Shown piece by piece: positions 32,815-41,575 of a DNA stretch of 64,000 bases (its first letter is position 1; every line of letters begins with the position of its first letter). The stretch is from CF-46 sp963760735. Lineage in GTDB: Bacteria; Chloroflexota; Limnocylindria; Limnocylindrales; CSP1-4. Made by a program: the position numbers and the translations under genes. Where the stretch lies: positions 806,001 to 870,000 of the forward strand of contig CAVXEB010000004.1 in assembly GCA_963760735.1 (NCBI GenBank), written 5' to 3'. Below the pieces are notes generated by a model that was given only the letters and a program-made list of their open reading frames with translations, was not told the DNA's origin and searched no databases.

Positions 32815-33804
32815 GACCACCTTCAGGATTGCGCCGCTTGGCTCGCCGAGCCGGACGACGCTGTCGACGTCCGACGGGAGCCGGTCGTCGTCGCCGACCT
32901 CGAGGACCTCGTAGGGCAGCCGGCGTCCTGCGCCGGGGGCGACGAGGACGGGCACTTCGTGGGGGATGGCGAGGAGCTCGGCGCCGGCGGCGTGGTCCGG
33001 GTCGGAAGACGTGAGAAGGATCGCCCGGATCGTGCCGCCGCGGCGCTCGACCGTCTCCTCGATCAGGCGGATCGCCTCCTCGGACGCGTCGCCGGGATCG
33101 ACCACGACGACCTCGCGACGGCCGAGGATGGTCGTCTCGCACCGGCGGCCCGGGAGTCCTCCGGCGGCGCCGAACGCCATCCGGACCACCAACTCGGTCT
33201 CCTCGGTGACGACCGATACCGCGACCGGACCGAACGCGATCCGCTGGGCCACGTCGGCGGCGGATCGCACGTCGATCTCGAGGAGGCGCTGGAGGACCGA
33301 GGTCGTCGGGACCCACATCTCGATCTCGCCGGCGGCGAGGCGATCGAAGGCCGCCGATGGCGTCAGCCAGGCGTGATCGGCGACCTCGTCCACCTCGAAG
33401 ACCGGCTCGGCGCCGGCGGGCATGTCCGCGACGAAGAACCAGGTCGAGAAACGGCGCGGCATGAAGACCGGCGTCGTGAAGTGGGCGATCGGGGCGAGGA
33501 CGGCGGCGGGGTCGAGCCGGACGCCGATCTCCTCGTGGACCTCGCGCAGGGCCGCCCGGCGGAGGGCAGCGGCGTCGGCCGGCGACACGTTGCCACCGAG
33601 GTCGCCGGCCGCGGCGGGCGGTCCGTCCGCGTCCTCCGGGTCGACGCGGCCGCCCGGGAACACGTGGAGTCCGGGCCCGAACGCCATCGTCGTCGGGCGC
33701 TGGATGAACAGCACCTCGGGCTCGCCCTGCTCGTCGCCCCGTGCGGAGGCCGCCGGCCGCAGGAGGACGACCGTCGCCGCCGGGACGGGAATGGCCGCGG
33801 TCAG
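32800..33804 (-). CDS. NUDIX hydrolase fused to a degenerate metallo-beta-lactamase-like domain
   Basis: 334-residue protein. Residues 1-190 form a NUDT7/NUDT19-like NUDIX domain: FPGGRVDPEDAD, an insertion, then the box core ALREVHEEIGVRL, suggesting hydrolysis of a CoA or nucleoside diphosphate derivative. Residues about 200-334 resemble the start of an MBL fold (TTILGRREVVVVDPGD...IRAILLTSSDPDHAAGA), but the usual HxHxDH metal motif is SSDPDH, so it is probably not a normal metal enzyme. Start CTG 33804 overlaps the upstream stop (CTGA) with a GAGGGAG Shine-Dalgarno 7 bases upstream; there is no ATG, GTG or TTG nearby, and ATT 33792 is the other choice. Confidence 0.82.
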   Translation of the reverse strand: MTAAIPVPAATVVLLRPAASARGDEQGEPEVLFIQRPTTMAFGPGLHVFPGGRVDPEDADGPPAAAGDLGGNVSPADAAALRRAALREVHEEIGVRLDPAAVLAPIAHFTTPVFMPRRFSTWFFVADMPAGAEPVFEVDEVADHAWLTPSAAFDRLAAGEIEMWVPTTSVLQRLLEIDVRSAADVAQRIAFGPVAVSVVTEETELVVRMAFGAAGGLPGRRCETTILGRREVVVVDPGDASEEAIRLIEETVERRGGTIRAILLTSSDPDHAAGAELLAIPHEVPVLVAPGAGRRLPYEVLEVGDDDRLPSDVDSVVRLGEPSGAILKVVSAGE

Positions 33805-35873
33805 CTCCGGACTCCCTCGGCGAGCTGGTCGCGCAGCGCGGCCGGATCGGTGACCGGGAGGCGACAGGCGAAGTTCCGACAGACGAAGGCGGTCGGTCGG
33901 CCGTCGATCATCGTCCGGCCGGTGAGCAGCGGGATCGACGACGAGTCCGGGGTCGGGCTGACCGCGACGACCAGGTTCGGCGGTTCGCCGTCGCGCGCGG
34001 CCACGATCAGGGCCTCGGTCGCGGGATCGCCCGGACCGCCGACGATCGCGAGCTCGACGATGCCGCCCGTCGCCAGGGCGGCGGCCGACAGCCAGTTCGC
34101 GAACCCCGTCGGGTAGCGGCCGAGGAATGTCGTCACCGATGCGAGCGCGCGGTCTGCCGCGGTCCGATACCGCGTCTCGCCGGTCAGGGCCCCCAGGCGA
34201 AGGAGGACCCGCGCCGCCATCGAGCCACCCGACGGCGTCGCGTTGTCCTGCGGATCCTTCGGCCGGGTGACCAGCGTCTCGTGGTCGTCCGCGGTGTCGA
34301 AGAACCCGCCGGCCGGGTCCTCGAAGTGGTCGAGGATGGTGTCGGCCAGCTCGCGAGCCACGACGAACCAGTGCTCGTCGAACGTCGCCTCGTACAGCGC
34401 GAGCAGCCCATCGGCCAGGTCGGCGTAGTCCTCGAGGACGCCTTCGCCGCTCGAGCGGCCGTCCTTCCATGAGCGGCCGAGCCGGCCGTCCGGCCGGCGG
34501 AGCCCGGTGAGGATCGCGTGGGCGGCGGCGATCGCGGCCTCGCGGTAGCGAACGGCGGCCTCGGGACGGTCCGGGGCGAGCAGTCGCGCTGCGTCGGCGA
34601 AGGCGCCGATCGCGAGGCCGTTCCACGCGGCCAGCGCCTTGTCGTCGCGCGCGGGCTGGGGTCGCCGCGACCTCGTCTCCAGCAGCTGCGCCCGGGCCTC
34701 GGCGAGCCGGGCTTCCCGGGCCGGATCGACCGAGCCGTCCTCGCCGACGGCCGGCTCGAGCCGCGACAGGATCGTCCGACCCTCCCAGTTGCCCCCGTCC
34801 CGGACGCCGTAGGTCGCCGCGAACGACGGCGCGTCGTCCCCGAGGACGTCGGCGATCTCGTCCGCGGTCCAGGTGAACGTCGCGCCCTCCACCCCGTCCG
34901 TGTCGGCGTCCTGGCTCGCGGCGAACGTGCCGTCGTCGCGGCGAAGCTCGCGAAGCAGGTACTCCAGGACGCCGGTGGCGACGTCGCCATAGAGCCGGAT
35001 CGCGGGCTTGGTGTCGCGCCCGAGCGTCGCCCACGCACGGAGGTACGTCCGCGCGAGCTGGGCGTTGTCGTAGAGCATCTGCTCGAAGTGCGGGACGAGC
35101 CAGATCGGGTCCGTCGCGTAGCGGTGGAACCCGCCGCCGAGCTGGTCGTGGATCCCGCCGTCGGCCATCCGGTCGAGCGTGTAGCGGACCATCGCCGCCG
35201 AGCCCATCGAGCCGGTTGCGATCCGGCCGAGCAGGAAGTCGAGCGTCATCGGCTGGGGGAACTTCGGGGCACCACCCCACGAGCCGTTGAGGCTGTCGAA
35301 CCGCTTTCCGAGCTCCTCCTCAGCCTGGCCGAGCAGCTCGGCGGTCGGCGCCTCGCCGTCGGTCGGCAGCTGGTTCTGGCGGACGAGGGCCTCGACGAGC
35401 TTCTGGCCCGAGGCGACGACCTGGAGCCGGTCCTCGCGCCACGCCCGGGCGGTCCCCGCGAGGACCTGTCGGAACGACGGCAGGCCGTGGTGCGGCTCGG
35501 GCGGGAAGTACGTGCCGCCGTAGAAGGGCCGGCCGTCGGGCGTGAGAAAGACGCTCATCGGCCAGCCGCCGCCGCCCGTCAGCGCCTGGACGGCGCCCAT
35601 GTAGACCTGGTCGAGGTCGGGCCGCTCCTCGCGGTCGACCTTGATCGCGACGAAGTCCCGATTCAGGTCCGCGGCCGTCGCCGCGTCCTCGAAGCTCTCG
35701 CGCTCCATGACGTGGCACCAGTGACACGCCGCGTAGCCGATCGAGAGGAAGATCGGCTTGTCTTCGGTCTTCGCCTTCGCCAGCGCGTCGGGGCCCCACG
35801 GATACCAGTCGACCGGGTTGTGGGCGTGCTGCAGCAGGTACGGGCTCGTCTCGCCGGCGAGTCGATTGGGCAT
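33801..35873 (-). CDS. DUF255/YyaL-like thioredoxin-domain protein
   Basis: 690-residue protein of the SSP411/YyaL group (spermatogenesis-associated protein 20 homologues). The N-terminal 160 residues are a thioredoxin-like DUF255 domain with NPVDWYPWG, the CxxC-type motif ACHWCHVMERESFED (Cys at about 50 and 53) and GGWPMSVFLTPDG; the rest is an alpha-alpha-barrel similar to N-acylglucosamine epimerase/glycosidase folds. Cytoplasmic. Function in bacteria is not established. ATG 35873 follows TACCAT by 6 bases. Its last four bases overlap the CTG start of the NUDIX gene, making an operon. Confidence 0.9.
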   Translation of the reverse strand: MPNRLAGETSPYLLQHAHNPVDWYPWGPDALAKAKTEDKPIFLSIGYAACHWCHVMERESFEDAATAADLNRDFVAIKVDREERPDLDQVYMGAVQALTGGGGWPMSVFLTPDGRPFYGGTYFPPEPHHGLPSFRQVLAGTARAWREDRLQVVASGQKLVEALVRQNQLPTDGEAPTAELLGQAEEELGKRFDSLNGSWGGAPKFPQPMTLDFLLGRIATGSMGSAAMVRYTLDRMADGGIHDQLGGGFHRYATDPIWLVPHFEQMLYDNAQLARTYLRAWATLGRDTKPAIRLYGDVATGVLEYLLRELRRDDGTFAASQDADTDGVEGATFTWTADEIADVLGDDAPSFAATYGVRDGGNWEGRTILSRLEPAVGEDGSVDPAREARLAEARAQLLETRSRRPQPARDDKALAAWNGLAIGAFADAARLLAPDRPEAAVRYREAAIAAAHAILTGLRRPDGRLGRSWKDGRSSGEGVLEDYADLADGLLALYEATFDEHWFVVARELADTILDHFEDPAGGFFDTADDHETLVTRPKDPQDNATPSGGSMAARVLLRLGALTGETRYRTAADRALASVTTFLGRYPTGFANWLSAAALATGGIVELAIVGGPGDPATEALIVAARDGEPPNLVVAVSPTPDSSSIPLLTGRTMIDGRPTAFVCRNFACRLPVTDPAALRDQLAEGVRS

Positions 35874-35879
35874 GGCGTC

Positions 35880-35885
35880 ATGGTA
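35880..35885 (-). promoter_or_regulatory. Leaderless -10 box TACCAT for DUF255 gene
   Basis: TACCAT on the minus strand, 6 bases, ATG 35873; no Shine-Dalgarno. Confidence 0.65.
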
Positions 35886-35914
35886 GGCGGCGGGCAGCCG
35901 CGGGCCGGTCTCTC

Positions 35915-35920
35915 TACGAT
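35915..35920 (+). promoter_or_regulatory. Leaderless -10 box TACGAT for LLM oxidoreductase gene
   Basis: TACGAT, 6 bases, ATG 35927; back to back with the DUF255 promoter 30 bases away. Confidence 0.65.
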
Positions 35921-35926
35921 CCGCTC

Positions 35927-36811
35927 ATGCGATACGGACTCTGCCTTCCCAACTTCACCGGTCTCGCCTCGACCGAGGCGATCGATGTCGCCGCCGACGC
36001 GGCCGCCCGGCTCGACTTCGAGTCGGTCTGGACCACCGACCACGTGCTCGTCGATCGCGGCAACGACGCGGCCGACTACCGGACGAACTTCGACGCGATC
36101 GAGACGCTGGCGTGGGTCGGCGCGAAGCATCCGGGCCTGGGCCTCGGGACGAGCGTGCTGGTCGTGCCGCAGCGGAACGCGGTGGTCCTCGCCAAGGAGC
36201 TGGCGACCCTCGATGCCCTCTCGAGCGGCCGCCTGATCGTCGGCGTCGGCGTCGGCTGGAACGAGAAGGAGTTCGCGAACATCGGCGCCGCCGACCGGTT
36301 CCACGTCCGCGGCGCGTATCTCGACGAGACGATCGCGCTCTGGCGCCACCTCTGGTCCGGCTCGACCGAGCCGTTCGAGGGTCGATTCCACCCGCTGACC
36401 GACTTCGTGTTCGGCCCGCTGCCGGCGCAGCGGTCGTCGCTTCCGATCTGGATCGGGGCGCGGAACGAGCCCGCCCTGGCGCGAGTCGGCCGGCTCGCCG
36501 ACGCGTACCACTCCTCGGCGACCTCGCCCGAGGCCTACGCGAAACGCCTCACCACGATCCGCGAGGCCGCCCACGCCGCCGGCCGCCCGATGCCGACGCT
36601 GACGGCCCGCGTCCGTGTCTCGTTCGACGAGCCGGCCCAGTCGGCCGAGGCCCGTCCCTACGCGATCCGGGGCAACCAGGACGAGATGCGCGCCGAGCTC
36701 CAGAAATGGGACGACCTCGACGTCGAGTTCCTCGCGCTCTGGTTCGGCGGCGACACACCGGAGGCACTGGTGGCCTCGGCCGAGCGGTTCATGCGCGACG
36801 TCGCCGACTAG
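35927..36811 (+). CDS. LLM class F420-dependent oxidoreductase
   Basis: 294-residue luciferase-like monooxygenase-fold enzyme. The order is typical of the F420-using group: N-terminal RYGLCLPNF, ESVWTTDHVL (about residues 32-41), LGLGTSVLVVPQRNAVVLAKELATLD, and GRLIVGVGVGWNEKEF with the cofactor-binding loop. Members reduce or oxidise alcohols, sugar phosphates or xenobiotics using F420 (or FMN). Cytoplasmic. No F420 biosynthesis gene lies in the window, so cofactor choice is inferred from family only. A small Cys/His-rich ORF follows after 4 bases. Confidence 0.88.
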   Translation: MRYGLCLPNFTGLASTEAIDVAADAAARLDFESVWTTDHVLVDRGNDAADYRTNFDAIETLAWVGAKHPGLGLGTSVLVVPQRNAVVLAKELATLDALSSGRLIVGVGVGWNEKEFANIGAADRFHVRGAYLDETIALWRHLWSGSTEPFEGRFHPLTDFVFGPLPAQRSSLPIWIGARNEPALARVGRLADAYHSSATSPEAYAKRLTTIREAAHAAGRPMPTLTARVRVSFDEPAQSAEARPYAIRGNQDEMRAELQKWDDLDVEFLALWFGGDTPEALVASAERFMRDVAD

Positions 36812-36815
36812 TCGA

Positions 36816-37064
36816 GTGACTCCGGGCGAGCTCGCGACCCTGTCGCTTCTCGACGCGGATCAGGGCGTCTGCCCAGCGGGCCATTCGTGTCGGCTTGATC
36901 GGCGATCGATCGGCCATCGCTCCTGTGCGAACCACGAGTACGTCGGCCTCGCGGTGGTCTGCTGGGAGGTGACCTCGTCAGCGATCGACCGGGCCGAAGC
37001 GGCGGGAGCTGATCCTGTCATCGCAGACTGGGCGAGGGCGTTCCTCGCCGAGCGAGCCACCTGA
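36816..37064 (+). CDS. Small Cys/His-rich hypothetical protein
   Basis: 82-residue putative protein starting at GTG 36816, 4 bases after the LLM gene. Its first 50 residues hold C19, H23, C25, H34, C37, H40 and C49, a spacing that could bind zinc, followed by an acidic helix-forming tail. I do not recognise it. Support: in-operon position, low Arg content compared with shadow frames, and it fills the gap before the helicase promoter. There is no clear ribosome-binding sequence, so it may be spurious. Confidence 0.4.
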   Translation: MTPGELATLSLLDADQGVCPAGHSCRLDRRSIGHRSCANHEYVGLAVVCWEVTSSAIDRAEAAGADPVIADWARAFLAERAT

Positions 37065-37088
37065 TCAGCCGCGGAGGCGAGGGGTCTC

Positions 37089-37094
37089 TATCCT
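37089..37094 (+). promoter_or_regulatory. Leaderless -10 box TATCCT for helicase gene
   Basis: TATCCT, 7 bases, then ATG 37102. The possibly acquired helicase gene uses the same promoter layout as its neighbours. Confidence 0.6.
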
Positions 37095-37101
37095 GGCGGT
37101 C

Positions 37102-40100
37102 ATGGCTGGCTCGTTGCCCCCGGGTCTGTACGAGTCCCTCCTCACGCTCGGCCTGCGAGATGCTGTAACCGAGGTCGAGCGCCAAGGCTGGACCGCATCG
37201 ATCGAGGCGATCGAGGAAGTCCTCACCGCCGACATCCTCGCCGATCATGTCCGCGACGCGACCCGACGGTCATTGAGCACCTTGGCCGGAGAAGGCCAGG
37301 ACCGGCTTTCGGCTCGTCTCGACGTCGTGAACCGAATCCTCGAGACCCTCCGCGAGGCGGCTTCGGCAGGCGCCGTGTCCGATGCAGATGCCGTGGCCGC
37401 GGACGCGTCCCTGCTTCGAGAAGTTCGCAGGCCCGATCCGATCGTCGGTGACGGGCCGAGACTGCGACCACACATCTCGCTTCGCGAAAGCGCATTGCTC
37501 GTCAACGGCCACCGCGACTACCAGGTTGGTCAGCAGGTCGCCCGCGAACTCGCAAGCGCCGACGAGGTCGACCTCCTGTGCGCGTTCGTCCGGTTCGCAG
37601 GGATCAACGTCATCCGCCGCGAGCTCGAAGGATTCGTTCGGCGCGGTGGAACGCTTCGGGTGATCGCGAGTGTGTACACGGGATCGACGGAACAGCGCGC
37701 TCTCGACGAGTTGGTCGGGCTTGGGGCCGGCGTCAAGGTTTCGTTCGAGACCGATCAAACGAGGCTTCACGCCAAGGCGTGGTTGTTCTCGCGTAATTCA
37801 GGCTTTCACACCGCATACATCGGCTCGTCGAACCTGACGCGATCGGCGTTGCTGGAGGGACTTGAGTGGAATGTCCGGCTGAGCGCGGTGGACAACGCGG
37901 CCATCGTCGAACGTGTCCGGGCGACATTCGATCAGTACTGGAACGACCCGGCGTTCGTTGAATACGACCCGGCGAAGAATGGACAGGCCCTCGCCGACGC
38001 ATTGGCTCAGCAGCGAGGCATCGAGCCGGTCAACGCGACCGAACGCCTCCTCGCACTCAACCTTGACTTCCAACCACAACCTCACCAGGACCAGATGCTG
38101 GAGGAACTGGCCGCGGAACGAAGTCGCGGCCACAACCGAAACCTCGTCGTTGCAGCCACAGGAACCGGCAAGACCTGGGTCTCCGCGTTCGACTATCGAC
38201 GGCTCCGTGAGGCCGGACACGAGCGACTCCTCTTCGTCGCCCATCGGGACGAGATCCTCCGACAGTCCCAGCTCGTCTTTCAGCTCGTGCTCAAAGATGC
38301 GTCCTTCGGCGAACGGCTCGCGGCAGGCGAGCGTCCGGTGGTCGGCGACCACGTGTTTGCTTCAATCCAATCGCTCCAGCGCCGCGTCGATCGACTCGAT
38401 CCGTCCCAATGGGATGTCGTCATCGTCGACGAGTTCCACCACGCTGAAGCGCCCACCTATACGCGCCTCCTCGAGCGCCTGCGCCCGACCTACCTCATTG
38501 GGCTCACTGCAACACCGGAGCGCGCGGACGGTGTGTCAGTCGTCCGCTGGTTCGATGACCGGATCGCGTGCGAGGTGCGGTTGTGGCAGGCCCTCGAGCA
38601 AGGTCTCCTGTCCCCATTCCACTACTTCGCCACGCACGATGGGACGGACCTTCGGACCGTCAACTTCGCGCGAGGTGTCTATGCCGTCAGCGAACTCGAA
38701 GCGGTGTATCTGTCCGACTGGGATCGCGCAAACCGTGTCCTCCAGGCCGTCCAGGACCACGTGCTTTCCCCCGGGGCAATGCGTGCGCTCGGGTTCTGCG
38801 TGAGCATCGCGCACGCTCGGTTCATGGCCGAGCGGTTCAATGCTGCAGGTCTCTCGGCGGTTGCCTTGCACGCCCACTCGTCGGCGACGGAACGTGCCGC
38901 GGCGATCACGCGCCTGCGTCGGGGTGACATCCAGGCCATCTTCACGGTGGACCTCTTCAACGAGGGGGTCGATATCCCCGAGGTCGACACCCTGTTGCTC
39001 CTGCGACCGACGGAAAGCGCGACCGTGTTCCTTCAGCAGCTTGGTCGTGGTCTTCGCCGAACTGAGGGCAAGAGCGTCCTCACCGTTCTCGACTTCGTCG
39101 GGCAGGCCCACCGCGACTACCGGTTCGACGTTCGATATCGCGCGCTCGTTGGGGGAACGACCAAGCAGCTCGCCCGGGCCGTCGAAGACGGGTTTCCGAT
39201 CACCCCTCCGGGCTGCGCGATCCGGCTTGATCGGATCTCACAGGACATCGTCCTCGCGAACCTCCGGAGCGCCGTGTGGTCGACGCGCAAAGCGCTCTCG
39301 GACGACCTTCGCGCACTCGGCCCTGACACGCGTCTCGGCGACTACCTTCGCGAGAGCGGACGCGAACTCGACGAGGTCTACGCGCGGCCCGCCGCTCGGC
39401 ACTCGTTCACGTCACTGCGCGCGGCCACCTTTCCGTCGCTCGCGATCGACCGAGCTGAACCGAACCCGATCGATCGGGCGATCGGCCGGATGCTGCATAT
39501 CGACGACAACGACCGTTTCGACGCGTGGCTCAATTGGCTGACCTTGCCAAGCGCGCCGGCCGGTGAACCGAGTTCGACGAACCTTGGACGTCTCCAATTG
39601 ATGCTGTTCGCGTCCCTCGGTGGTCGGACGCGCCCCGTCGGTGACTTGCCGGCGATGCTGACCTCTCTGTGGTCGGATACCGCAAGGCGGACGGAGCTCG
39701 TCGACCTCCTCGAAGCGCTTCGGGATCGGGCCCGCGCCGAAACGACGCCCGTGTTCTCGAATTCGGTGGTTCCCCTCCAGAGTCATGCGACCTACGGCTT
39801 GTACGAGATCATCGCCGCCCTTGGCTTGGTAAGCGCGGCGGGCGTTCTCCGAGATACGCGTGAAGGGGTGCTCAGGGTCGAAGCCGAGCGGCTCGACTGC
39901 TTCTTTGTCACGCTCGAGAAGAGCGAAGCCGAGTATTCGCCAACAACGCGATACGAGGACTACCCGATCTCACCAACGCTCTTCCACTGGGAGTCGCAGA
40001 GCACCACCGCACCCGAGTCGAAGACCGGTCAGCGGTATATCCATCACAACGACGCCGACGATCGGATCGTCCTCTTCGTCCGCGAGCGCAAGAGGGATTC

Positions 40101-40245
40101 GAGAGGCGAGACCGTCCCATACACGTGTCTCGGGCTCGCCGACTATGTCCAGCACGAGTCCAGTCGGCCGATGCGTGTGACGTGGCGCCTGCGGCGGCCC
40201 ATGCCAGCTCGCTTCTTCCAGGAAACGAAGGTCGCCGCCGGCTGA
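37102..40245 (+). CDS. PLD-nuclease, SF2 helicase, DUF3427 protein (putative defence gene)
   Basis: 1047-residue three-part protein. About residues 120-300: phospholipase-D-like nuclease with one HxK motif (LHAKAWLFS, His223, Lys225) and IGSSNLT. About 330-720: superfamily 2 helicase with Walker A ATGTGKT (Lys357), DEFH box (443-446), GLTATPERADG and QLGRGLRR (motif VI). About 750-1040: a region like DUF3427. The architecture is known as a stand-alone or island-associated restriction-like protein; an antiviral role is inferred, not shown. Two sampled 60-base lines are 57% and 62% GC against 75% in the preceding LLM gene, suggesting recent transfer. No methylase or partner gene is adjacent. 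Confidence 0.88.
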   Translation: MAGSLPPGLYESLLTLGLRDAVTEVERQGWTASIEAIEEVLTADILADHVRDATRRSLSTLAGEGQDRLSARLDVVNRILETLREAASAGAVSDADAVAADASLLREVRRPDPIVGDGPRLRPHISLRESALLVNGHRDYQVGQQVARELASADEVDLLCAFVRFAGINVIRRELEGFVRRGGTLRVIASVYTGSTEQRALDELVGLGAGVKVSFETDQTRLHAKAWLFSRNSGFHTAYIGSSNLTRSALLEGLEWNVRLSAVDNAAIVERVRATFDQYWNDPAFVEYDPAKNGQALADALAQQRGIEPVNATERLLALNLDFQPQPHQDQMLEELAAERSRGHNRNLVVAATGTGKTWVSAFDYRRLREAGHERLLFVAHRDEILRQSQLVFQLVLKDASFGERLAAGERPVVGDHVFASIQSLQRRVDRLDPSQWDVVIVDEFHHAEAPTYTRLLERLRPTYLIGLTATPERADGVSVVRWFDDRIACEVRLWQALEQGLLSPFHYFATHDGTDLRTVNFARGVYAVSELEAVYLSDWDRANRVLQAVQDHVLSPGAMRALGFCVSIAHARFMAERFNAAGLSAVALHAHSSATERAAAITRLRRGDIQAIFTVDLFNEGVDIPEVDTLLLLRPTESATVFLQQLGRGLRRTEGKSVLTVLDFVGQAHRDYRFDVRYRALVGGTTKQLARAVEDGFPITPPGCAIRLDRISQDIVLANLRSAVWSTRKALSDDLRALGPDTRLGDYLRESGRELDEVYARPAARHSFTSLRAATFPSLAIDRAEPNPIDRAIGRMLHIDDNDRFDAWLNWLTLPSAPAGEPSSTNLGRLQLMLFASLGGRTRPVGDLPAMLTSLWSDTARRTELVDLLEALRDRARAETTPVFSNSVVPLQSHATYGLYEIIAALGLVSAAGVLRDTREGVLRVEAERLDCFFVTLEKSEAEYSPTTRYEDYPISPTLFHWESQSTTAPESKTGQRYIHHNDADDRIVLFVRERKRDSRGETVPYTCLGLADYVQHESSRPMRVTWRLRRPMPARFFQETKVAAG

Positions 40246-40252
40246 GCCAGCG

Positions 40253-41575
40253 TTACCGCGGCCGAGCGCTCGAGATCGCGCCCGCCGATCGGCCCTCCGG
40301 GTCGATCGCGCCGATGTCGGCCGCGGCCAGGGCGACGGCGCGGACGTTGCGCTGGGCCGGGTGCAGGCGACGGAGCCAGAACCAGCCGCCGATCCCGCAC
40401 GCGAGGCTGAGCAGGGCGCCGATCAGCAAGGACAGCTGGACGCTCCACGCCGAGGCGATCGCGCCCATCAGCAGCCCGCCGACCGGCACGGATCCCGCGA
40501 AGACGGTCGTGTAGACGCTCATCACCCGGCCGCGAAGCTGGTCAGGGACACTGAGCTGGATCGTCGTGTTGGCCGTGACGGCCATCCCGATCCCGCCCGC
40601 GCCGGCGATGGCCATCGCGAGCAGTGACAGCGGGAATGACGTCGACCACGCGAGGACCAACGACCCCAGGCCCAGGGCGATGGCTCCGGTCGCGATCACG
40701 GTCGGGCTCGGGCGGCGGCTGAACGCGACCCAGAGCGCCGCGATCGTCGACCCGAGACCCGACGCCGCCATGAGGAAGCCGTAGCCGGACGCCCCGACGT
40801 TGAGAACCGAGTCCGCGAGCGGCGGGACGAGGACCTGGAAGTTCATGCCGAAGGTCGCCACGAGTCCGACGATCGTGACCGAGAGCAGGACGATCGGCGT
40901 CGCGCGAACGAACCGGGTGCCCTCCTTGAGGCTGTCGACGACGGCACCGAACGACGTCGGGCGGGCGATCGGCGGGATCGGGCGCAGCTCGCTGTCGCGC
41001 ATGGCCAGGTAGGCGATGATCACGGCGATGAAGCTGACTCCGTTGATCAGGAACGCGATCGAGATGTCGAACGCACCGATGAGGAGGCCGGCTGCCGCCG
41101 GGCCGATCACGCGCGAGACGTTGAACAGCGCCGAGTTGAGGCCGACGGCGTTCGCCACATCGTCCTTGCCCACCATCTCGACGGCGAACGACTGGCGGGT
41201 CGGCATATCGACCGCGTTCGAGGTCCCGAGCAGCGCCCCAAGCACCATCACCATCCAGACCTCGACGACGCCGGTCGCCGTCAAGGCGAACAGGATGAAC
41301 GCGAGCACCATCGAGACCGTCTGGGTCACGATCAGGGTCTTCCGCTTGGGCAGCTGATCTGCGATCACGCCGCCGAACAGCCCGAAGATGATCACCGGCC
41401 CGAACTGGGCCACCGAAACGAGCCCGAGCCAGAGTGGATCGTGGGTCAGCTGGAGGACGAGCCAGCCCTGGGCCACCTGCTGCATCCACGTGCCGACGAG
41501 GGAGATCGCCTGGCCCCCGAAGAACAGGCGGTAGTTGCGGTGGCGGAACGCGCGGCCGCCCGCGAACGACGTCAT
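40253..41575 (-). CDS. MFS transporter, EntS/MFS_3-like
   Basis: 440-residue transporter. The N-terminus FRHRNYRLFFGGQAISLVGTWM is typical of the MFS_3 (enterobactin exporter-like) group, and the loop GVIADQLPKRKTL is motif A. About 11-12 hydrophobic segments follow. An efflux role is likely given the MerR-type regulator gene directly upstream, whose stop overlaps this ATG (ATGA), so a compound sensed by MerR may be exported. It ends 7 bases from the convergent helicase gene. Substrate unknown. Confidence 0.88.
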   Translation of the reverse strand: MTSFAGGRAFRHRNYRLFFGGQAISLVGTWMQQVAQGWLVLQLTHDPLWLGLVSVAQFGPVIIFGLFGGVIADQLPKRKTLIVTQTVSMVLAFILFALTATGVVEVWMVMVLGALLGTSNAVDMPTRQSFAVEMVGKDDVANAVGLNSALFNVSRVIGPAAAGLLIGAFDISIAFLINGVSFIAVIIAYLAMRDSELRPIPPIARPTSFGAVVDSLKEGTRFVRATPIVLLSVTIVGLVATFGMNFQVLVPPLADSVLNVGASGYGFLMAASGLGSTIAALWVAFSRRPSPTVIATGAIALGLGSLVLAWSTSFPLSLLAMAIAGAGGIGMAVTANTTIQLSVPDQLRGRVMSVYTTVFAGSVPVGGLLMGAIASAWSVQLSLLIGALLSLACGIGGWFWLRRLHPAQRNVRAVALAAADIGAIDPEGRSAGAISSARPR

